Positions 16,680 through 25,097 of a stretch of 64,000 nucleotides of DNA are shown piece after piece; within the stretch, counting starts at the first letter, position 1; each line of letters starts with the position of its first letter. The DNA is taken from NCBI RefSeq assembly GCF_042466415.1, contig NZ_JAXHCH010000003.1:1-64000 (forward strand). Direction: 5' to 3'. The DNA comes from Albirhodobacter sp042466415 (GTDB taxonomy: Bacteria > Pseudomonadota > Alphaproteobacteria > Rhodobacterales > Rhodobacteraceae). Position numbers and translations under genes: made by a program. The notes below the pieces were generated by a model that did no database searches, was not told the origin of the DNA, and saw only the letters and a program-made list of their open reading frames with translations.

Positions 16680-17870
16680 ATGACCAAGCTAACTCTCCTC
16701 GCTGCGCTGCTCCTCGGTGCGCAGTCGGGCGCCGCGCAAGACCTGACATATCCGCTCGTCGATACGATGCAGGATCGTTGCTTTGATCTTATGGGCGATG
16801 TGATCAACTGCCCTGCGGCGGGCCATGCGCTGTATGGCCAAGACGCGCAAGACATCCGCACCCCTGCCGATTATACCGACAACGGCGACAGCACCGTGAC
16901 CGACAATGTGACGGGCCTCCTGTGGCAAAAAACGCCGACCAGCGACCGCCTGCAATATGCCGATGCGTTGGCGGCCTGCGAGACCCTCGATCTCGGCGGA
17001 CGCACGGACTGGCGGATGCCGTCGATCAAAGAATTGTATTCCTTGGCAGATTTCCGCGGCGAGTTGCTACGGCCGGAGGAGGGCGAGCCCCGCCCCTATC
17101 TTGGTACCGAGGCTTTCGATTTCGCGTACCCTGACGGACCAATGATTTTCGCAGGTCAATATTGGAGCAGCACCTTGCATGTGAAAGGCCCCGTCATCAA
17201 CGGCCGCAATCAAGGCGCGTTCGGCTTTAACTTTGCAGACGGGCATATCAAATCCTACGGCACGGGCCTCGATTTCTACACGGGCGCCCCGTCCGCGACG
17301 AGCGGCCTGCCCACCGGCGACGGCAAAGCGCCGGGCAACTTCCTGCGCTGCGTGGCGGGGGATGCGGGCGTTTACGGCGTGAACGAATTTACCGATAATG
17401 GTGATGGCACGGTGACGGATACGGCGACCGGCCTCATGTGGCAGCAATCCGATGACGGGACGCGCCGCGAATGGGCCGATGCCATGGCCTATTGCGAGGC
17501 GCTGGATTTGGGCGGCCACGGGGATTGGCACCTGCCCGATAGCAAAGCGCTGCAAAGCATCGTCGATTACGACCGCACCAGCATTCCCGCGATTGATCCG
17601 ATTTTCGGCACTACGCAAGACTCCGAGACGCTCGATTTCTGGACCAGCACAACCTTTGGCGACATCAAAAGCCATGCGAATGTGATCGTCTTTGGTCGCG
17701 CACTCAGCAAATCGGGTGACCAGACGGAGTATACCGATTGGCACGGCGCCGGGGCGCAACGCTCCTCCATCAAGACGTTGACGGGGCAGGCCCTGACCGA
17801 GGAAGACACGTGTTCGATCAACGCTTGCGATATCGACCGGCCTGATAACCTCGTTCGCTGCGTGCGTTAA
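16680..17870 (+). CDS. Secreted protein with two DUF1566 (Lcl C-terminal-like) domains
   Basis: Protein of 396 residues with a short signal peptide (LLAALLLGAQSGAAQDLT). Two related domains of about 170 residues follow, each opening with a TDNGD(S/G)TVTD...TGL(L/M)WQ motif (near residues 63 and 240) and containing a WRMPS/WHLPD turn and a WSS/WTS strand. DUF1566 proteins are secreted or lipoprotein-like and of unknown function; the fold is related to C-type-lectin-like formylglycine-type domains. Cysteines are conserved at matching places in both copies. It converges on repB across a strong GC hairpin. Confidence 0.75.
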   Translation: MTKLTLLAALLLGAQSGAAQDLTYPLVDTMQDRCFDLMGDVINCPAAGHALYGQDAQDIRTPADYTDNGDSTVTDNVTGLLWQKTPTSDRLQYADALAACETLDLGGRTDWRMPSIKELYSLADFRGELLRPEEGEPRPYLGTEAFDFAYPDGPMIFAGQYWSSTLHVKGPVINGRNQGAFGFNFADGHIKSYGTGLDFYTGAPSATSGLPTGDGKAPGNFLRCVAGDAGVYGVNEFTDNGDGTVTDTATGLMWQQSDDGTRREWADAMAYCEALDLGGHGDWHLPDSKALQSIVDYDRTSIPAIDPIFGTTQDSETLDFWTSTTFGDIKSHANVIVFGRALSKSGDQTEYTDWHGAGAQRSSIKTLTGQALTEEDTCSINACDIDRPDNLVRCVR

Positions 17871-17874
17871 AACG

Positions 17875-17907
17875 ATGGGCGGCCGTGTCGACCGACGGCC
17901 GCCCATA
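17875..17907. terminator. Hairpin between convergent DUF1566 gene and repB
   Basis: ATGGGCGGCCGT and ACGGCCGCCCAT form a perfect 12-bp stem around GTCGACCG, placed between the two stop codons. There is no long U-tract, so rho-independent termination is only probable. Confidence 0.6.
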
Positions 17908-17914
17908 CCACCCT

Positions 17915-19117
17915 TTAGCCTGCGGTATCCTCAAACGCGCCTGGCACCAGATCATCCCAAAACGCTTGAATCGCCTTGGCGTTTAAAGCGGACATCCAGC
18001 CGTGACGTTCAAAATCATCGCGCGCGGCGCCCTCCAGTTTTGACATGAACAGACGTTTGTCGGCGTCGCGCTGGGTTGGGCTGCGGCTCGCGGCAAGGTC
18101 GCGCACCTTTGCCAGCTGCTTGCCACGTTCACTGACGGGCGCGGTGCTTCGCAACGCGGCGGGGTTTCGCGGCGAAACCTCCTCATCCTTGCCAAAGCCC
18201 TCTTTCAACGCCGCCGTCAAATACCCAACCGCGTTCTTCACGCCGCCCTGCCCCGCGACGTAATCAAGCTGACCGCGCACGTAATCCTCGCCGTGTTCTT
18301 TCACCCATTGCCGCGCAAGCCGATCGCTGACCCCCAAGGCGATAAGCCGCGCATAAACAGCCGAGCTGCGCAGCCCCTCGCCATCGTCCAGATCAAGGAT
18401 CGAGAGCTGGGGGTTTTCGGCAATCTTGAAGCGGATATCGGTCACGGTCCGGCCCATCTTACGGGTCTCAGGCGTCACGACGATGTTCGATGTCTTGTTC
18501 ACCTCTGCCACCGCAGGCTTGATCACCTTGGCGTTGAGATGCTTGAAAACCTCGTAATAGGGACTGTCTGCGACGCCCATCAGCCGCCGAAACAGATCGA
18601 GAGACCACCACCCCGTCGAGCCGGTCCGAACGAAACGATAGCAATTCTCGTACAGCGCCAAAGCGTGACCGCTGGTGAAGCGGCGTTGTATATTGAGGTT
18701 GATCAGCGCAAAAACCTTCGGATCGTTCAACTTTTCTGCCAAAGCCGGCGAATAGGCGTATTCACACACACCGCCCTTCAGCTTCGCATAGCTCAACAGC
18801 GACGAGACCCCCCACTCCTGTCGCCCATCCGCATCTAGCATATCCCATTCCGCAACAGTCTCTGCGAGCCCGCGTAGAGACTGTTTCAGCGTATCCATAT
18901 CGTTTGAGTTATAGCCAATCATCATCGTTAAAGTGCGCGCGTCGATCTGGTGCACGGCCTGACTCGTGAGCGTGTCATAGGCGTTGAGCAGCAGCACATT
19001 GGAGAGTTTGCGTTGCAACAATGTGAGTTTGCCTGACACATGAATCGCCGCGACATTCTTCTTAACCGCGCCACGACGCAGCGAACCGGTCAGCTGATCT
19101 CTCGGGATCTCGTCCAT
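17915..19117 (-). CDS. repB: Plasmid replication initiator, RepB type (Rep_3-like)
   Basis: Initiator of 400 residues. The N-terminal half matches the Rep_3 initiator pattern of paired winged helices, opening with KLTLLQRKLSNVLLLNAYD (about residues 30-48) and continuing through FALINLNIQRRFTSGHALALYENCYRF, cut here at FALINLNIQRRFTSGHALA. The C-terminal part is charged and less conserved. The ATG at 19117 is used (AAGGATATTTG before it); the opening three bases earlier is TTG. It is divergent from parA across 587 bases holding iterons and an AT-rich stretch, the standard layout of RepB-type roseobacter plasmids. The protein should bind those iterons to open the origin and also repress its own gene. 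Confidence 0.88.
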   Translation of the reverse strand: MDEIPRDQLTGSLRRGAVKKNVAAIHVSGKLTLLQRKLSNVLLLNAYDTLTSQAVHQIDARTLTMMIGYNSNDMDTLKQSLRGLAETVAEWDMLDADGRQEWGVSSLLSYAKLKGGVCEYAYSPALAEKLNDPKVFALINLNIQRRFTSGHALALYENCYRFVRTGSTGWWSLDLFRRLMGVADSPYYEVFKHLNAKVIKPAVAEVNKTSNIVVTPETRKMGRTVTDIRFKIAENPQLSILDLDDGEGLRSSAVYARLIALGVSDRLARQWVKEHGEDYVRGQLDYVAGQGGVKNAVGYLTAALKEGFGKDEEVSPRNPAALRSTAPVSERGKQLAKVRDLAASRSPTQRDADKRLFMSKLEGAARDDFERHGWMSALNAKAIQAFWDDLVPGAFEDTAG

Positions 19118-19440
19118 CAAATATCCTTGCCTGCTCTGCTAACCCTCTGCGGGGTCTGGATGGGTGTGGCCTCACGCAAGCACGCGCGCTGCGACTCGCC
19201 GCCCCCTCAACTGGTGCCAGTATCCGCGATGAGGTATCCACGATCAACGGTTCATTTGGCACCTATATGCCCCACCCGTAAACAGGTACCTAAGCCCCCG
19301 CGCGCCACCTTAAGGGACCCGTTTGCAGGATGGCGGATCCCGCTCTCCCGAATCCATGAAACCCGATTCGTTGGAAATAGACCCTAAAGCGCAGCAAACA
19401 GTGTCTACGGGACAGACACAGCCCCCCTGCCCTGCGAATC

Positions 19441-19528
19441 GATACCTTCAATCCCGAATTCAGGTACCTTTGGACCCGTAGCCGGTCACCTCTCAGCCTG
19501 ATAACGGGTACCTAAGAGAACTTATGTC
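19441..19528 (+). repeat. Four tandem 22-bp iterons
   Basis: The cores GATACCT (19441), GGTACCT (19463), GTCACCT (19485) and GGTACCT (19507) recur at exactly 22-base steps, two helical turns, so RepB molecules would line up on one face of the DNA. The unit is roughly G(G/A)T(A/C)CCT followed by a C-rich middle. Outlying copies at 19258, 19285 and 19304 have irregular spacing. Confidence 0.82.
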
Positions 19529-19530
19529 GC

Positions 19531-19590
19531 TGAAATATAACGTATATTATCGACCGAAAGATTCTAAATTCTCATAAATAAACTTAAACA
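19531..19590. other. AT-rich DNA-unwinding element
   Basis: Only 14 of 60 bases are G or C in a region otherwise well above half GC. It directly follows the iteron block on the parA side, the usual place for strand opening in iteron plasmids. Confidence 0.65.
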
Positions 19591-19704
19591 TCCGCCGCTG
19601 TTTTCTCAAATTGAGCGGTTATCTGACAAGATGATTCACAAGCGGGGAGCGATGTGCGATAAAACTCACAACATCGCGCGAAACGGCGTACATGCAGAGG
19701 TATC

Positions 19705-21108
19705 ATGACAGGTAAACCAAGCTCGTTGAACAAAGCGGATCTCCCGCCATATTTCAACATCGATCCCGCAGCCGCTGCCAAGACATTGGCCGAACCGATC
19801 AACACGGCGCGCTTTGCCAAAGCCGCCGCCTTTGTTGCTCGCGGACGTGACGATCTCGCAAAGCGGGGGTATGCGCCCGACGGTAAGAAGCGGCTGCGCA
19901 AATTTTCCACTTGGGAAGTCTGCAAATATTTGATCCCCGTCAACCCTGCGCATCTACGCCGTGTTCTCAAAGCGCATGAGGATCTGCCGCAAGGCGAAGG
20001 CGAGGGGGGCTCCAAGTGGTTTACCTTGGAGGATATCTTGCGATTGCGGGATCATTTTGCAGAGGAAGGCGCGAAAGATCGCGAGTACCGCGCTTGGCGG
20101 CCCGAGGGTCTGCCTGCGAAGGTCGTTGCGGTGGCAAACTTCAAAGGCGGTGTCGGCAAGACGTCGACTGCTGCGCATCTGGCGATGTCTGCGGCGCTGG
20201 ATGGCTACAAGGTTTTGGTGATCGACCTTGATAGCCAAGGGTCAATGACCTCGATTCTTGGCGGCACCGTAGCGGATGAATGGGAGACCGTCTTTCCGCT
20301 GATGGCGCGCGATTACGCATTGAACCTCCAGGCGGAGAACAAGGTGCGTGCGGCGGCGGGTCAGCCATTGTTCCCGTTTGACGAAACCTTAACGGAGGCG
20401 CTGGAGGTTTCGCCGCGAAACCTTGTTCAGAAAACCCACTGGCCCAATATTGATCTCATCGGGGCGCAACTCAATCTTTACTGGGCGGAGTTCCAAGTTC
20501 CCGTCTGGCGGATGCAGTTGAAGTCGTGGGCGCTTTGGGATTCGTTGTCGAATGCGTTGAATGACGGCGGCTTGCTCGAAGATTACGATATGATCTTCCT
20601 CGATACCCCGCCCGCGCTTGGCTATCTGACAATCAACGCCCTTGCCGCGGCGGATATCTTGCTGGTGCCTTTGGGCGCGAGCTTCCTGGAATTTGATTCC
20701 ACCGGCCGGTTCTTCGATATGATCTATTCGACATTCTCCTCGATCGAGGAGGGCGAGAACCGGATTCGCCGGGCGGATGGCCTGCCGGAGATGCGGTTTG
20801 AATGGGATGCCGTGCGCGCGTTGATCACACGTTTTGATGCCGCCCAGCAAACCGATCTCGCGAATGTCGTGCAAGCTTATTTCGGCGATTTCATGACCAC
20901 CTACCGGCAGGAAGTGACGGCAATGGTCGGGCAGGCCGGCGAGCAAGTCTCTGGCATCTACGAGACGGATTACCGCGATTTTAACCGCGACACTTATGTG
21001 CGCGGCCGCGAGACGTTTGATCGCACATGGGCCGAGGTCAAAGAGGTGATCTTGGGGACGTGGTGGCGCGATTTGCAAATGATGAACGCATCGAAAGAGG
21101 AGGGCTAA
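19705..21108 (+). CDS. parA: Plasmid partition ATPase ParA
   Basis: ParA-type ATPase of 467 residues. An N-terminal DNA-binding region (about 1-125, with a helix-turn-helix-like stretch around STWEVCKYLIPVNPAHLRRV) precedes the deviant Walker A box NFKGGVGKTSTAAHLA (about residues 147-162). VLVIDLDSQGSMTS and FLDTPPALGYLTINAL carry the switch motifs. The long N-terminal extension marks type Ia ParA proteins that also autorepress. The ATG follows AGAGGTATC. parB starts 3 bases after the stop. It moves replicon copies apart together with ParB bound to a nearby centromere. Confidence 0.93.
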   Translation: MTGKPSSLNKADLPPYFNIDPAAAAKTLAEPINTARFAKAAAFVARGRDDLAKRGYAPDGKKRLRKFSTWEVCKYLIPVNPAHLRRVLKAHEDLPQGEGEGGSKWFTLEDILRLRDHFAEEGAKDREYRAWRPEGLPAKVVAVANFKGGVGKTSTAAHLAMSAALDGYKVLVIDLDSQGSMTSILGGTVADEWETVFPLMARDYALNLQAENKVRAAAGQPLFPFDETLTEALEVSPRNLVQKTHWPNIDLIGAQLNLYWAEFQVPVWRMQLKSWALWDSLSNALNDGGLLEDYDMIFLDTPPALGYLTINALAAADILLVPLGASFLEFDSTGRFFDMIYSTFSSIEEGENRIRRADGLPEMRFEWDAVRALITRFDAAQQTDLANVVQAYFGDFMTTYRQEVTAMVGQAGEQVSGIYETDYRDFNRDTYVRGRETFDRTWAEVKEVILGTWWRDLQMMNASKEEG

Positions 21109-21111
21109 CGA

Positions 21112-22209
21112 ATGGCAAAACGTAGAAAGCTGGAGGCGCCCTCCGCGGATGATCTCAACCGCTATGAGGAGGAGTTTCGCAGCGAAACCGCAGCGCGTGC
21201 CCCGACCATAGCCCCCATCGCGCAAGTCGCGGCCGAAGCGGCCAGCGGCTATGATCCGCGCCCTCATGAGGCCCGCGCCGAGGCCGCGAGAGACCGCGCC
21301 GATGCAGAGCGGATGCGCGGAGCACAGAGCAAGGGGCTGGTGATCGCGGAGATCCCGCTTAGCGAGATCGACGCCGATGCGCTGGTGCGTGACCGTGTCG
21401 CGCTCAACCCCGCCGAGATGGAGGAGCTACAATCATCGATCGCGGCGAATGGCTTGCGCCTGCCGGTCGAGGTTTTCATCTTGCGGGATCATCCCAAGGG
21501 CTATCGCTATGGGCTTTTGTCGGGGTATCGGCGTTACCGCGCGACCCAAGCCTTGAACGGGCAGGGGGATAGTTCCGATAAGTTCAATACTATCAAGGCT
21601 TTGGTTCGAGAGCCGGCGGAGATGGGCGGCACTTTTGCCGCGATGGTCGAGGAAAACGAAATCCGCGCGGCGCTGAGCCATTTTGAGCGCGGCCGGATCG
21701 CCGTCATCGCAAGTCAGCAAGGCGCATTCGCCACCACCGAGGCCGCCGTCAATGGTTTGTTCCCCGTCGCCTCCAAGGCGAAGCGGTCCAAAATCCGTTC
21801 CTTTGCGCTGATTTTCGAGGAGCTGGGGGATATGCTGACCTTCCCCGAACAGCTTAAAGAACGCGACGGTCTTAAACTCGCCGCCGCACTGCGCGAGGGC
21901 AATGAGGCCGCCTTGCGCGACGCCTTGGCCCAGCAAACCCCCGAGACCGCCGAGCAAGAGGCACAGTTGATCGAGGCGGCGATCAAGGCGCTGACGCCCT
22001 CCGTTCCCGCGCCGAGCCGTGGCGGGCGCCCGAAAACCCCGACGGGGGAGGGCAGGGAGGTCACGCTTGCCAATGGGATCACCGCGCAGACCGTGAAAGA
22101 TGCGCAGGGCTGGTCGATCCGCCTGAAAGGGTCCCCCGTTGATGCGGACGTGGCCGAACAGGCGTTACTCGCGATTGAGGCGTTGTTGGGGCCTGCGAAA
22201 GAGATATGA
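21112..22209 (+). CDS. parB: Plasmid partition protein ParB
   Basis: Centromere-binding protein of 365 residues. The ParB/Spo0J CTPase-type domain spans about residues 80-185 with PLSEIDADALVRDR and the box YGLLSGYRRYRATQAL (about 137-152). Next comes MVEENEIRAALSHFERGRIA, the start of the helix-turn-helix segment, in the place of the usual ENxxRxxLSxxE motif. A basic C-terminal part carries a short STAS-free dimerisation tail. It is co-transcribed with parA. The palindromic region just downstream is the best candidate for its binding site. Confidence 0.92.
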   Translation: MAKRRKLEAPSADDLNRYEEEFRSETAARAPTIAPIAQVAAEAASGYDPRPHEARAEAARDRADAERMRGAQSKGLVIAEIPLSEIDADALVRDRVALNPAEMEELQSSIAANGLRLPVEVFILRDHPKGYRYGLLSGYRRYRATQALNGQGDSSDKFNTIKALVREPAEMGGTFAAMVEENEIRAALSHFERGRIAVIASQQGAFATTEAAVNGLFPVASKAKRSKIRSFALIFEELGDMLTFPEQLKERDGLKLAAALREGNEAALRDALAQQTPETAEQEAQLIEAAIKALTPSVPAPSRGGRPKTPTGEGREVTLANGITAQTVKDAQGWSIRLKGSPVDADVAEQALLAIEALLGPAKEI

Positions 22210-22210
22210 T

Positions 22211-22287
22211 CGCGAACAGCTTTTTTCGCGGCGCTGTTACATAATTATGTGAAGTGCCGCGAATAGTGTTACACCAGAACAGCTTTT
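22211..22287. promoter_or_regulatory. Palindrome and repeat cluster after parB, candidate centromere (parS)
   Basis: A 35-base interrupted palindrome runs 22227-22261: outer arms CGCGGC / GCCGCG and a perfect centre ACATAATTATGT at 22239-22250. It is flanked by a second stem CGCGAA/TTCGCG (22211-22216, 22225-22230), two copies of GAACAGCTTTT (22214 and 22277) and two of TGTTACA (22235 and 22267). The mix of inverted and direct repeats is more elaborate than a terminator needs. It also contains the promoter region of the next gene. Confidence 0.5.
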
Positions 22288-22313
22288 AAGAGACTTACCG
22301 GAAAGGTTTTCCC

Positions 22314-23714
22314 ATGGCCCCCTCCTTCGGCACCAGCGGTCTGCGCGGCCTTGTCACCGAGCTGACGGATGATCTCGTCACGCAGTATGTTCAGGCGTTT
22401 TTGGCAACCCGCCCGACATGCGACCGGTTGTTTGTGGCGCGCGATTTGCGCCCGTCTTCGCCGGAGATTGCCGATGTAATTTGCCGCGCGGCACAAGGGG
22501 CGGGCGTTGATGTCGTCGATTGTGGCGCGATCGGCACGCCTGCGTTGGCGTTGGCGTCGATGGGGGCAGGGGCAGCCGCGATCATGGTTACGGGGAGCCA
22601 TATCCCCGCCGACCGCAACGGCCTCAAATTCTATGTGCCGGAGGGCGAGATTTCCAAAGCGGACGAGCTTGCCATCACCGCCGCCTATCGCGCAGGCACG
22701 CGCCGCGGGGGGGGCGTTGCGGGCACGCGCACCGCGCTCGCCGAGGCAGAGCCGCTATATGTCCAACGATATATCGAGGGGTTCGGGGCCGGGGCGCTGA
22801 CCGGTCTGCGGATTGGCGTCTATCGCCACTCGTCCGTCGCACGTGACACGATGGAGCGTGTTCTTCGGGGCTTGGGCGCGCAGGTCGTATCCTTGGGGCA
22901 TTCGGATGTGTTCATCCCCGTTGATACGGAGGCCGTCGATGCGCAGACGCGTGCGATGTTGGTCGCGTGGTGCGCGGAGCATCAGCTCGACGGCGTCGCG
23001 TCGACGGATGGCGACGCAGATCGCCCCTTGCTGACGGATGCGACAGGCAAAGTGATCGCGGGCGATGTGCTGGGCGTGCTTACCGCCCGCGTTCTGGCGG
23101 CGAAAACTGTGGTCACGCCGGTCTCGTCCAATGACATGGTGCGCCGGTGCCCCGAATTCGAGACTGTGGTTTTAACGCGGATCGGGTCGCCCTTCGTGAT
23201 TGCGGAAATGGAGAAGGCGACAGATCCTGCCGCCCGTTGCATCGGGTTTGAGGCCAATGGCGGGTTCCTTCTCGGCTTTGATGCCCAGATCAATGGCCCG
23301 CTATCTGCCCTGCCCACGCGCGATTGCATGTTGCCGATCATCGCGCCGCTCTATGCCGCGCGGCAAGCGGGGCGTTCAATGGCCGAATTGGTCGCGGATT
23401 TGCCGGCGTGTTTCACCGCCGCCGACCGTCTGCAAGAGATCGATCGCGAGAAGGCGGGGGTGTTTTTGTCGCAATTGATTGAGGATGCGGATGCACGTGC
23501 CGCATTTTTCGCCCCCTACGGCGTCATCTCGCGCGTCGATCTGACCGATGGATTGCGCGTAGATTTTGAGCAGGGCGATGTCGTCCACTTGCGTCCGTCT
23601 GGCAACGCGCCCGAATTTCGTATCTACGCCCAATCAGGGTCGGAGACGCGGGCGAAATCGCTGACCGATACCGTGCGGGGGGATGTTGCCGCGCGGCTGG
23701 GGATGACGGGCTGA
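22314..23714 (+). CDS. Phosphomannomutase / phosphoglucomutase family enzyme
   Basis: Alpha-D-phosphohexomutase of 466 residues, which interconverts hexose 6- and 1-phosphates for nucleotide-sugar and surface polysaccharide synthesis. All four active-site elements are visible: phosphoserine loop TGSHIPADRNGLKFY (about residues 94-108), metal loop STDGDADRP (about 233-241), sugar-specificity loop GFEANGGFLLGFD, and phosphate loop RPSGNAPEFRIY near the C-terminus. The ATG follows GGAAAGGTTTTCCC. Hexomutases are frequent cargo of rhodobacterial plasmids carrying polysaccharide genes, but no glycosyltransferases are present in this window. Whether mannose or glucose phosphate is preferred is not clear. 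Confidence 0.9.
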   Translation: MAPSFGTSGLRGLVTELTDDLVTQYVQAFLATRPTCDRLFVARDLRPSSPEIADVICRAAQGAGVDVVDCGAIGTPALALASMGAGAAAIMVTGSHIPADRNGLKFYVPEGEISKADELAITAAYRAGTRRGGGVAGTRTALAEAEPLYVQRYIEGFGAGALTGLRIGVYRHSSVARDTMERVLRGLGAQVVSLGHSDVFIPVDTEAVDAQTRAMLVAWCAEHQLDGVASTDGDADRPLLTDATGKVIAGDVLGVLTARVLAAKTVVTPVSSNDMVRRCPEFETVVLTRIGSPFVIAEMEKATDPAARCIGFEANGGFLLGFDAQINGPLSALPTRDCMLPIIAPLYAARQAGRSMAELVADLPACFTAADRLQEIDREKAGVFLSQLIEDADARAAFFAPYGVISRVDLTDGLRVDFEQGDVVHLRPSGNAPEFRIYAQSGSETRAKSLTDTVRGDVAARLGMTG

Positions 23715-23757
23715 TCATCAAAGCGCACCTCTCTGGCCGATCTCTTGCGCGGCTTGC

Positions 23758-24090
23758 TTAAAGCTCGCGCAAGTAAGCCCATGACACGTAGCCTTTCAGG
23801 CCGCGCGCGCGTTCTAACGAGATGCTGCACCACCGCGTCGCGCCGATCTGCTCGCATTTGTCGACGCGCACTTCCGTGCCATTTGGCAGGCCGACGATGA
23901 CCACATATCCTGTGCCCGGCCCCGCGCGCATCTTCAGCATATCCTCGCCCTCCACGCCGTAGACCTCATAGCGTCCGCGCCATGTGTCTTTGGCGAAGGC
24001 CGGCGCAATGGACGCGCAGATCATCAAAGCGCCGAGCAGCGCGACGGCGCCCCGTCGCGGCGCTGCTTTCAAGGTCGATTGGCGCATCAT
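23758..24090 (-). CDS. Small secreted SH3-domain protein
   Basis: Protein of 110 residues. A basic start and hydrophobic segment (GAVALLGALMICASIAPAFA) form a signal peptide of about 33 residues, and a bacterial SH3 (SH3_3) fold follows with the motif LKMRAGPGTGYVVIVGLPNG (about 51-70) and a closing GYVSWAYL strand. Two cysteines (KCEQ and RWCS) could form a disulfide. Bacterial SH3 domains of this kind usually bind peptidoglycan. It converges on the phosphomannomutase gene; no operon partner is apparent. Confidence 0.82.
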   Translation of the reverse strand: MMRQSTLKAAPRRGAVALLGALMICASIAPAFAKDTWRGRYEVYGVEGEDMLKMRAGPGTGYVVIVGLPNGTEVRVDKCEQIGATRWCSISLERARGLKGYVSWAYLREL

Positions 24091-24286
24091 GCTCTCCTCA
24101 TATCGTTTTTTCTCAGTCTACGATGATTGGCACAAAATAGAAACGCCTCGATCTGATCCGAAAGCCGCGTTGGCGAGAAGCCGCAAAGGCAAGCGCTTTG
24201 CGACGGCGCGAGGGCGTTAACGGCTTGACGGGGCAGGGGCCAAGGATACACCTAACGGCGGGGCGCGCCGCCCTGAAAGAAAGCCG

Positions 24287-25003
24287 ATGCCCTCACACGA
24301 TCCCGCCACCCCGCCTGTATCGCCCTCGCCCACGGGGGGAGACGCTGCGTGGGTTGATCGCTTTGCCGGCCTTTCGCGGCTTGATTCCGAGGTCAAGGAG
24401 CTCTTGCTGTCGCGGAGCAAAATCCTGACGGTGCCGAGTGGAGCCACAATCTTCGGGCCGGGCAAATCGCCTGAGAACATGCTGTTTCTCTTGCACGGAT
24501 CGGTGCGGGTCCAACAAGTCTCCGAGACGGGGCATTCGATTGTTCTCTATCGCATCCATGCGGGAGAAAGCTGTGTTTTAACAACGGCTTGCCTTCTCGC
24601 GTATGAGGATTACGCCGCCGAAGGAATTTCCGAATCCGAGGTCGTCGCGGCGGCCGTCCCGCGGGAGGTGTTTGACGATCTCGTTGCGCGTTCCAAAGCG
24701 TTTCGCAGCTTCGTCTTCGCGGCGTTTTCCAAACGCATCACCGATTTGTTCCTGATCATCGACGAGGTCGCCTTTCAACGGCTTGATGTGCGGCTGGCGG
24801 ATCGGTTGCTTGCTCTGTCGAATGGCTCCGACGAGATCGCGACAACGCATCAAAATCTAGCGGTTGAGTTGGGCACCGCGCGCGAAGTGATCTCGCGCCA
24901 GCTACAAGAGTTCCAGCGCCGCGGCTGGATCGCCCAATCGCGCGGTCAGGTGACATTGCTCGCGCGGGAGGCGTTGGACCAGCTTGCGCATCAAGGCGCA
25001 TGA
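24287..25003 (+). CDS. Crp/Fnr family transcriptional regulator
   Basis: Regulator of 238 residues. A cyclic-nucleotide-type beta-barrel (about 25-135), a long dimer helix and a C-terminal winged helix with recognition helix GTAREVISRQLQEFQRRG (about 196-213) are evident. There is no N-terminal Fnr-type cysteine cluster. Cysteines occur in GESCVLTTACLLA (about 94-106), so redox or sulfide sensing through these residues is conceivable. It stands 95 bases upstream of, and in line with, the DUF2892-YeeE-YedE-hydrolase-SulP genes and is the natural candidate to control them. Confidence 0.88.
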   Translation: MPSHDPATPPVSPSPTGGDAAWVDRFAGLSRLDSEVKELLLSRSKILTVPSGATIFGPGKSPENMLFLLHGSVRVQQVSETGHSIVLYRIHAGESCVLTTACLLAYEDYAAEGISESEVVAAAVPREVFDDLVARSKAFRSFVFAAFSKRITDLFLIIDEVAFQRLDVRLADRLLALSNGSDEIATTHQNLAVELGTAREVISRQLQEFQRRGWIAQSRGQVTLLAREALDQLAHQGA

Positions 25004-25030
25004 TCTGCGTTTCGTAAAAATGCAGGCTTG

Positions 25031-25043
25031 GTGACAAAGTTAC
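25031..25043. promoter_or_regulatory. Candidate operator before the sulfur module
   Basis: GTGACAAAGTTAC is an inverted repeat with one mismatch (GTGAC / GTTAC) in the 94-base gap between the Crp/Fnr gene and the DUF2892 gene. It could be the regulator's site; it does not match the classic CRP or FNR consensus. Confidence 0.35.
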
Positions 25044-25097
25044 AGAACCGCCGCGCGATACGCGTTACTTTTGGGGCAACTCAGAAGGAGACTCATC

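Larger units (their letters stand above)
19118..19704. other. Candidate replication origin (iterons plus AT-rich unwinding region)
   Basis: Non-coding region between divergent repB and parA. It contains four phased 22-bp repeats (19441-19528), at least three more degenerate GG(T/C)ACCT cores at 19258, 19285 and 19304, an AT-rich segment (19531-19590, 14 GC in 60 bases), and a small palindrome CTCAAATTGAG at 19605-19615 before parA that could be a ParA operator. Origin function is inferred from this arrangement. Confidence 0.78.
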
